A stretch of DNA of 18,997 nt from Clostridia bacterium (GTDB taxonomy: Bacteria > Bacillota > Clostridia > Oscillospirales > Acutalibacteraceae). The position numbers and the translations under genes were made by a program. This document shows, one piece after another, positions 14,608 to 18,997 of this stretch. The DNA lies in NCBI GenBank assembly GCA_900767025.1, contig CAAFXS010000036.1, positions 1 through 18,997 of the forward strand, written 5' to 3'. Each line of letters opens with the position of its first letter. The stretch's first letter is position 1. A model generated the notes under the pieces. That model ran no database searches. It saw nothing but the letters and a program-made list of their open reading frames with translations, and was not told the DNA's origin.

Positions 14608-15519
14608 TTAACCAAGCCTTATCATTTCGTCAATACATCTTTTTGCACCTACATAGATTTCATCATCAAGGGTAATTTCCTCGCCGAATTCACCCTTACA
14701 GCAGTTGAGAACATCAACAATGGTTGTTGCTTTCATATTATGGCAGATGCAATCCTTTGAAAGCGGATAAAACATTTTATCAGGACATTCAAGCTGAAGG
14801 TGGGTAACAATACTGTTTTCGGTTCCGATAATAAACTCACGGCAAGAGCTGTTTTTGGCATAATCCATAATCCCTGTTGTTGAGCCAACATAGTCAGCAA
14901 GAGCAACAACCTCGGGCTTGCACTCGGGATGAACAAGGAACTGTGCATCGGGATGAAAAGCCTTTGCCTTTTCAACATCCTTTGCACTCATTCTTGCATG
15001 AGTGGGGCAACCGCCGTTAAGGAGCTTAAAATTCTTTTCCGGGAGCTGCTTTGCAATCCAGTCACCTAAATTACAATCCGGGATAAAGAGAATGTTATCG
15101 TTTTCGATTTTTTTACAAATTTTCAGTGCCGATGATGAGGTAACACACACATCGCAGATGGTTTTAAGCTCGCTGGTGGTGTTGATATAAGCCACAACGG
15201 TATAATCGGGATAATGCTCTTTTACCTGGGCAATGGTTTCCCTATCCATCATTTCTGCCATTGGACAGCCTGCATCGGGATTTGAAAGAATAACCTTTTT
15301 TTCAGGTGAAAGGATTTTAACGGTTTCAGCCATAAAGCGCACACCGCACATAATTACGGTTTTGTTTGAAACCTGTGACGCTTTTACGGAAAGGGCAAAG
15401 CTGTCACCTGTGAAATCGGCAACCTCCAAAATCTCCGGTGACTGATAGCAGTGGGCAAGTATGCAAATATCCTTTTCCTCTTTAAGCTTTAATATTTCCT
15501 TTTGAATATCCTTAATCAT
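14608..15519 (-). CDS. nadA: Quinolinate synthase NadA
   Basis: A 303-residue enzyme that condenses iminoaspartate with dihydroxyacetone phosphate to quinolinate in de novo NAD synthesis. Ligands for its 4Fe-4S cluster align to Cys85 (DAGCPMAEM), Cys171 (GGCPTHAR) and Cys259 (CHNMK), as in Thermotoga NadA. AHCYQ (22-26), VADFTGDS (33-40), TSS (127-129) and VHPEC (196-200) are family signatures. I chose the ATG at 15519: GGAG precedes it by 8 nt, and the upstream ATG at 15546 lies at the predicted transcript start with no ribosome site. The usual partners nadB and nadC are not in the window. The promoter carries a dyad that may be a repressor site. Confidence 0.95.
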   Translation of the reverse strand: MIKDIQKEILKLKEEKDICILAHCYQSPEILEVADFTGDSFALSVKASQVSNKTVIMCGVRFMAETVKILSPEKKVILSNPDAGCPMAEMMDRETIAQVKEHYPDYTVVAYINTTSELKTICDVCVTSSSALKICKKIENDNILFIPDCNLGDWIAKQLPEKNFKLLNGGCPTHARMSAKDVEKAKAFHPDAQFLVHPECKPEVVALADYVGSTTGIMDYAKNSSCREFIIGTENSIVTHLQLECPDKMFYPLSKDCICHNMKATTIVDVLNCCKGEFGEEITLDDEIYVGAKRCIDEMIRLG

Positions 15520-15550
15520 AACATAATCTCCAAAATTTAATTTCATAATA

Positions 15551-15579
15551 ATTTTATCAGCAAATTACCTGTTTGTAAA
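15551..15579 (-). promoter_or_regulatory. nadA promoter
   Basis: On the - strand TTTACA (15574-15579), 17 nt, TAAAAT (15551-15556) with TGA before the -10 box (extended -10). Predicted start near 15544, giving a leader of about 25 nt that holds the GGAG of nadA. Confidence 0.75.
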
Positions 15580-15587
15580 TAGGTAAT
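15564..15587. promoter_or_regulatory. 24-bp operator-like dyad over the nadA -35 box
   Basis: Perfect 7-bp arms ATTACCT (15564-15570) and AGGTAAT (15581-15587) surround a 10-bp centre (GTTTGTAAAT) that itself pairs except at four transition positions, so 20 of 24 bases are symmetric. The -35 box is in the middle, so a bound dimer would block polymerase. NiaR/YrxA is a known niacin-responsive repressor of nad genes in Firmicutes and is the obvious candidate; that assignment is inference. Confidence 0.65.
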
Positions 15588-15615
15588 AAAAATATGTTTT
15601 ACTAAATATTTCTTA

Positions 15616-16452
15616 TCAGAAATCATCAAGGAAATTATGGACTACTCCGTGCTCCTTGTAGGAAATAAAGGTATCAAGCTTAACATTGTGGATTGATTTG
15701 AAAATATTGTGCTCAATATCCGGATTTGTTTTTTTAAGCTCCTCAATAAGCTTTTTGACTTCCTGTCTTTTTGATTTGCCGATACCGTCCTCACTGCTGC
15801 TGTATTCATCAACAAAACGGCAGGCACACTGAATAAAGGTTAAATCATTGTAATCACGCCATTTCAGCACGGCTTTTTCATTCACGCAATAGAGCGGTCT
15901 AATAAGCTCCATTCCCTCAAAATTAGTGCTTTTCAGCTTTGGCAGCATTGCCTGAAGCTGTGCCCCGTAAAACATACCCAAAAGCGTTGTTTCAATCACA
16001 TCGCTTAGGTGATGACCGAGAGCAATTTTGTTGCAGCCAAGCTCCTTTGCTTTGGCATAAAGGTGACCTCTTCTCATCCTTGCACAAAGGTAGCAGGGCG
16101 AACCGCCAACGGATGTTGTTATATCAAATATGTCGGTTTCAAATATTTTGACGGGAATTTCAAGGATAGCGCAGTTATGCTCAATCTGCCGACGGTTAGC
16201 GTCGTTGTACCCGGGGTCCATACAAATAAATTCCAGTTCAAAGCTGATATCGCTGATTTTTTGTAGTTGTTTCATACATACCGCCAAAAGAACGGAATCC
16301 TTGCCGCCGCTGATACAAACTGCTATCCTGTCACCCTCGTTAATTAGCTCGTAATTTTTGCAAGCCTCAACAAAGGGGTTCCAGATTTCTTTTCTGTAGG
16401 TTTTAATAATACTGCGCTGTGCCTTCTGCGCAAATGTCAGCTCTCTTGCCAT
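15616..16452 (-). CDS. TtcA-like tRNA thiolation enzyme (PP-loop, Fe-S)
   Basis: A 278-residue ATP-pyrophosphatase of the TtcA/TilS-like group. PP-loop SGGKDS is at 48-53, followed by CYLCARMRRGHLY at 120-132 with Cys120 and Cys123, GHHLSDVIETTLLG at 146-159, and Cys209 or Cys211 late in the chain. In TtcA two CxxC cysteines plus a late third one hold a 4Fe-4S cluster that thiolates cytidine 32 of tRNA; the layout here agrees. The start is the ATG at 16452 with AGAGG at 7 nt. A longer frame from 16503 adds 17 residues (FVGQGLAPAERG) encoded by a dispersed repeat, so I reject it. Exact base modified is unproven. Confidence 0.85.
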   Translation of the reverse strand: MARELTFAQKAQRSIIKTYRKEIWNPFVEACKNYELINEGDRIAVCISGGKDSVLLAVCMKQLQKISDISFELEFICMDPGYNDANRRQIEHNCAILEIPVKIFETDIFDITTSVGGSPCYLCARMRRGHLYAKAKELGCNKIALGHHLSDVIETTLLGMFYGAQLQAMLPKLKSTNFEGMELIRPLYCVNEKAVLKWRDYNDLTFIQCACRFVDEYSSSEDGIGKSKRQEVKKLIEELKKTNPDIEHNIFKSIHNVKLDTFISYKEHGVVHNFLDDF

Positions 16453-16467
16453 AAGGGTACCTCTTTC

Positions 16468-16519
16468 GGCAGGAGCAAGCCCCTGCCCTACGAATTTGAG
16501 CAAGCCCTGCCCTACGGTT
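16468..16519. repeat. Tandem repeat in the ttcA-like leader
   Basis: Two near-identical units, GAGCAAGCCCCTGCCCTACG (16473-16492) and the same minus one C (16498-16516), lie in direct order at a 25-bp period. GGCAGG (16468-16473) and CCTGCC (16482-16487) form a hairpin that begins one base from the gene's AGAGG ribosome site. CCCTACGGTT (16510-16519) is also found in the element at 11602-11715 (11677-11686), which links the two repeats. Confidence 0.7.
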
Positions 16520-16550
16520 TATTGAACAGCACTGCCTGCTCTACCCAAAA

Positions 16551-16579
16551 ATTATACAACAAAAGCATCTATTTGGCAA
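16551..16579 (-). promoter_or_regulatory. Promoter of the ttcA-like gene
   Basis: On the - strand TTGCCA (16574-16579), 17 nt, perfect TATAAT (16551-16556). The -35 box lies in the last codons of the histidine kinase gene. The predicted leader is about 92 nt and contains the tandem repeat. Confidence 0.75.
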
Positions 16580-18113
16580 TAAAATAAAATTCTACTCTGC
16601 CCTCATTGCAGTTACAGCCGTACTTGTATTTGTGGAGCCCAAATATCTCCTTGCAGATAGGAAGACCCATACCTGTTGACTTATCGCTCCTTGACTTGTC
16701 CTCGGTATAAAGCATTTCCCAAATATTACTGTCAAGCTCGCCGTTAAAATCGTTGGCAACCGTCAGCTTATATGCTTTTTTATGCTTTTCAAGTGAAAGG
16801 GTTACCGTGCTGTCGTTAGGCGAAAACTTAACGGCATTTGACAGGAAATTATCTACTGCCAGGGAAATAAGCTCGCCGTTGCAGTTAATTTCTGCATTTT
16901 CGGTTACATAGGAAATAATTTCAATTCCCCTGCTCTGTGCTGAATTTGAATACTTTGTAATTTCGTTATTAACGATTTTAGTAAAATCTACTTTTTCTTT
17001 TTTAACAGAGCTTACAGATGCAAGCTTGTTATATCTCAAAAGATTTGCAAGCAGAGTATTCATCCGCAGTGACTCCTTGTAGATTGAGTTAACATATTCA
17101 TTTGTTTTATCAGCGTTAACGCCCTCAAGTATGAATTCACAGCGGTTTTCAATAATTGACAGGGGTGTTTTCAGCTCGTGAGCCGCCGCATTTGTAAATG
17201 CATATCTGACGCAGTTAAGATTATATCTTTTCATCAAAGCATACGCACCTGCAAGGATTACGGCACAGGCGGCAATGAAAATAGCAGTCAGTGTTTTAAC
17301 ATTTCTTTGAAACTCATAATCGTGAATTGTAAAATCATCAAAATCGATGACAGAGGCAATCATCACATTATATTCACTGTAATCCTCAGGGGTTTCGCTT
17401 TCGTCCAACAATATGCTGACCTGAGTATAACAGAAAAACTCTCCCTCCTCGGTATTGCCTAAAGCACTCTCATTGTATTTGTCAAAAACCTCACCGTTGT
17501 CAATCATTTCATCAAGCTTTTCATAATACTTTTGCTGATAATCGGGGATATCAATTCCGTAAAGACGAATTGATCCCATTGGTGTTACGCTTTCAATATT
17601 ATCCTTTTTATCGGTGAACACAACCCTGTCAACAACCTCAGCTTTTGTGTTCTTATATTCTATTGAAACAGGAACAATCTTGTTTCCCTCATAGGCATAT
17701 GAAAATAAATTAATCCAATAACCCTTCTCTTGATTTGATATAATCTGTTTTTTTATGTCATCAGTCAGATAATCTGCAAGAAAGCAAACCTCTGTTTCCA
17801 TTTTGTAGAGCTTTGGTACAAAGGTGATTACCGGGCCTGTTCTTGCAATTTCGTTATAATCATTGTCATAAATTACAAGCTTAAAGGGAAATTCGGATAA
17901 AAAGCTTTGTTCACAAATAAAGCTCTGCGGTGATGAAAAAACAGAATCACTTTCCCAATAAGCAGATATTTCTTCGAGAAGCCTGTAGCTCTCGCTTTCA
18001 AAATTGTTGTTAATTCGTGTTTTTGCATTGTTATAGCACACGGTAATACTTGCGCCGTAAAGCACTGCAATCACAAGAATTATTGACAAATAAACCTTAA
18101 TATTATTACGCAT
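16569..18113 (-). CDS. Membrane sensor histidine kinase
   Basis: A 514-residue two-component sensor. Membrane helices at about 8-26 and 272-294 enclose an extracytoplasmic domain of about 245 residues that I cannot assign to a family. The kinase core has the H-box AAHELKTPLS with His312, the N-box DNFLSNAVKF (421-430) and the G-box GMGLPICKE (481-489). Only about 17 residues separate helix 2 from His312, so there is no room for a HAMP linker. The ATG lies 2 nt after the regulator stop; its ribosome site AAGGAGGTG is formed by the last three regulator codons (K-E-V), so translation is coupled. No terminator is visible after it. Confidence 0.92.
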   Translation of the reverse strand: MRNNIKVYLSIILVIAVLYGASITVCYNNAKTRINNNFESESYRLLEEISAYWESDSVFSSPQSFICEQSFLSEFPFKLVIYDNDYNEIARTGPVITFVPKLYKMETEVCFLADYLTDDIKKQIISNQEKGYWINLFSYAYEGNKIVPVSIEYKNTKAEVVDRVVFTDKKDNIESVTPMGSIRLYGIDIPDYQQKYYEKLDEMIDNGEVFDKYNESALGNTEEGEFFCYTQVSILLDESETPEDYSEYNVMIASVIDFDDFTIHDYEFQRNVKTLTAIFIAACAVILAGAYALMKRYNLNCVRYAFTNAAAHELKTPLSIIENRCEFILEGVNADKTNEYVNSIYKESLRMNTLLANLLRYNKLASVSSVKKEKVDFTKIVNNEITKYSNSAQSRGIEIISYVTENAEINCNGELISLAVDNFLSNAVKFSPNDSTVTLSLEKHKKAYKLTVANDFNGELDSNIWEMLYTEDKSRSDKSTGMGLPICKEIFGLHKYKYGCNCNEGRVEFYFIAK

Positions 18114-18115
18114 AA

Positions 18116-18787
18116 TTACACCTCCTTAAATGAATAGCCTACATTAATCACGGTTTTAATCAAAGAGCCTTTTTCACCAAGAGCCTTTCTCAAGGTTTTG
18201 ATATGAGTGTCAACCACACGGTCATCACCGTCAAAATCGTAGCCCCACAAATGAGTTAAAATCAGCTCTCTGTTCAAAACAATATTTTTATTTTCCATAA
18301 GATACCAAAGCAGGTTAAAATCCTTGTTGGCAAGATTAAGCTCGGTATCACCGTCATACGCCTTGTAGGTGTTTAAATCAAGACGAATGCCTGACACTGT
18401 TAAGCTGTTATCCCTGTCAATACCCCTTGCGCGTTTGATGATATTAACACATTTTTCATAAAGCACTGAAAGGGGAAACGGCTTAACAATATAATCATCG
18501 CAACCAAGATTATATCCCTTTAGCAAATCCTGTTCCTGACTCATTGCGGTTAAGAACAACACGGGAACATTTTTATTTTTCCTGCGTATTATTTTGCAGA
18601 CCTCAAAGCCGTTGATAACAGGCATCATAATGTCGAGAATAATCAAATCAGGCTGGTGGTCATAAAACATATCAACCGCCTCACTGCCGTTTTTTGCAGA
18701 ATAGACAGTTATGTTTTTTGCCGTCAGGTACTCGCTTACGGTTTCCCTGAGCTGATTTTCATCCTCGGCAAATAAAACCGAAAACAT
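18116..18787 (-). CDS. OmpR/PhoB-family response regulator
   Basis: A 223-residue DNA-binding regulator paired with the following kinase. Receiver domain: acidic residues Glu8, Asp9 and Glu10, phosphorylation site Asp52 in LIILDIMMP, Thr80 and Lys102 (KPFP). The winged-helix DNA-binding domain covers about 128-223, with DRVVDTHIKTLRKALG as recognition helix and GYSF in the wing. I chose the ATG at 18787, 8 nt after GGGAG. An in-frame GTG at 18796 abuts that ribosome site and is unlikely. Target genes are unknown; no transporter is directly adjacent. Confidence 0.94.
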   Translation of the reverse strand: MFSVLFAEDENQLRETVSEYLTAKNITVYSAKNGSEAVDMFYDHQPDLIILDIMMPVINGFEVCKIIRRKNKNVPVLFLTAMSQEQDLLKGYNLGCDDYIVKPFPLSVLYEKCVNIIKRARGIDRDNSLTVSGIRLDLNTYKAYDGDTELNLANKDFNLLWYLMENKNIVLNRELILTHLWGYDFDGDDRVVDTHIKTLRKALGEKGSLIKTVINVGYSFKEV

Positions 18788-18824
18788 TTTTATCACTCCC
18801 TTTCAAGGTGAATATAAAATAGGC

Positions 18825-18840
18825 GTGTGTAATCTGTGTG
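18825..18840 (-). promoter_or_regulatory. Possible regulator-binding direct repeat
   Basis: On the - strand ACACA occurs twice at a 9-nt period (CACACAGATTACACAC), about 40 nt before the regulator ATG. A TATATT box lies at 18811-18816 without a good -35 box. A weak promoter with direct repeats at the -35 position fits activation by an OmpR-type protein, perhaps itself. This is suggestive only. Confidence 0.35.
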
Positions 18841-18868
18841 AAAAAAAAGATAGCTTAAAGCTATCTTT
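18841..18868 (-). terminator. Terminator upstream of the two-component operon
   Basis: A perfect 10-bp stem AAAGATAGCT (18846-18855) with AGCTATCTTT (18859-18868) and a 3-nt loop. On the - strand it is followed by a run of eight Ts, so it ends a - strand transcript coming from beyond the right edge and insulates the response regulator from it. Confidence 0.75.
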
Positions 18869-18879
18869 AATTCCGTGAT

Positions 18880-18960
18880 AAATTAGGGTTTGTCAAACCG
18901 ATTTGAGCCTCCCCTGTGCAAGGGGAGGTGGCAACCGTTAGGTTGTCGGAGGGGTTGTAA
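18880..18960 (+). repeat. Structured dispersed repeat, copy 2
   Basis: It begins with AAATTAGGGTTTGTC (18880-18894), identical to the first 15 bases of the element at 11602. Two stems follow, as in copy 1: CCTCCCCT/AGGGGAGG (18908-18915 with 18921-18928, 5-nt loop) and GGCAACC/GGTTGTC (18930-18936 with 18941-18947, 4-nt loop), then GGAGGGGTTG. Orientation is opposite to copy 1. Confidence 0.7.
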
Positions 18961-18997
18961 CAATCCCTCAGTCTGCCTACGCAGACAGCTCCCTTTA
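18961..18997 (-). repeat. Structured dispersed repeat, copy 3 (cut by window edge)
   Basis: On the - strand the visible part reads AAAGGGAGCT, then stem GTCTGC/GCAGAC (18971-18976 with 18981-18986), then GAGGGATTG. It matches the second half of copies 1 and 2 and faces copy 2 head-on, so the join GGGGTTG-TAA-CAATCCC is itself a palindrome. The rest lies outside the window. Confidence 0.6.

Noticed and set aside
16453..16503. N-terminal extension of the ttcA-like gene (17 residues)
   Set aside because: It is encoded by the tandem repeat; the ATG at 16452 has AGAGG at the right distance and fits the family start.
16473..16516. Possible CRISPR start
   Set aside because: Only two units, spacer of about 5 nt, no cas genes; it is a tandem copy of a dispersed repeat.
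126..18997. Whole window as a composite transposon flanked by inverted repeats
   Set aside because: The end repeats are short, diverged copies of a dispersed family, and core housekeeping genes with no transposase lie between them.

Overview
The window looks like chromosomal DNA of a low-to-medium GC Clostridia (Firmicutes) bacterium, most likely a gut Oscillospiraceae/Ruminococcaceae-type organism. I infer this from protein style (GPH-type sugar symporter, clostridial old-yellow-enzyme/Fe-S reductase, heterodimeric ABC exporter, nadA next to tRNA-thiolation genes), from AGGAGG-type ribosome sites with frequent TTG starts, and from short hairpin-rich intergenic repeats of a kind I recall from gut Clostridia. 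I could not run a search, so the taxonomy is inference. I see 16 protein genes and, by eye, no tRNA, rRNA, CRISPR array, transposase or phage gene.

Layout. 1-275: gene-free, hairpin-rich repeat DNA. 276-3934 (- strand): a unit of a small two-pass membrane protein, an old-yellow-enzyme/Fe-S/FAD reductase and an FRG-domain protein, read from a promoter at about 3955-3983. 4019-4936 (-): a zinc-ribbon, four-helix membrane protein with a long charged C-terminal helix, divergent from 5124-6650 (+), a GPH/MFS symporter. 6703-10166 (-): the two half-transporters of a heterodimeric ABC exporter, with matched degenerate ATP-site residues. They are divergent from 10292-11602 (+), a Gfo/Idh/MocA oxidoreductase with a cysteine-rich insertion. 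11602-11715: a MITE-like hairpin element. 11752-13546 (-): NUDIX hydrolase, DinB-like protein and a TPR-like protein lying downstream of mnmA. 13543-15519 (-): nadA-mnmA. 15616-16452 (-): a TtcA-like tRNA thiolase with a dispersed repeat in its leader. 16569-18787 (-): an OmpR-type response regulator and its histidine kinase. 18841-18997: a terminator and two more copies of the structured repeat.

How it works together. Three neighbouring genes (ttcA-like, mnmA, nadA) all need sulfur or Fe-S clusters, which suggests shared dependence on a cysteine desulfurase encoded elsewhere. The nadA promoter carries a 24-bp dyad centred on its -35 box, the best candidate operator in the window. Seven promoters show near-consensus -35/-10 boxes with exactly 17-nt spacers, and several of them correct start codons: symporter 5124 (TTG), ABC 10166, nadA 15519. 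Ribosome sites correct three more: zinc-ribbon protein 4936, ttcA-like 16452, regulator 18787. The least explained material is the set of structured repeats (126-183, 11602-11715, 16468-16516, 18880-18997): their stems are kept while stem bases change, so selection or transposition of folded DNA or RNA is likely.
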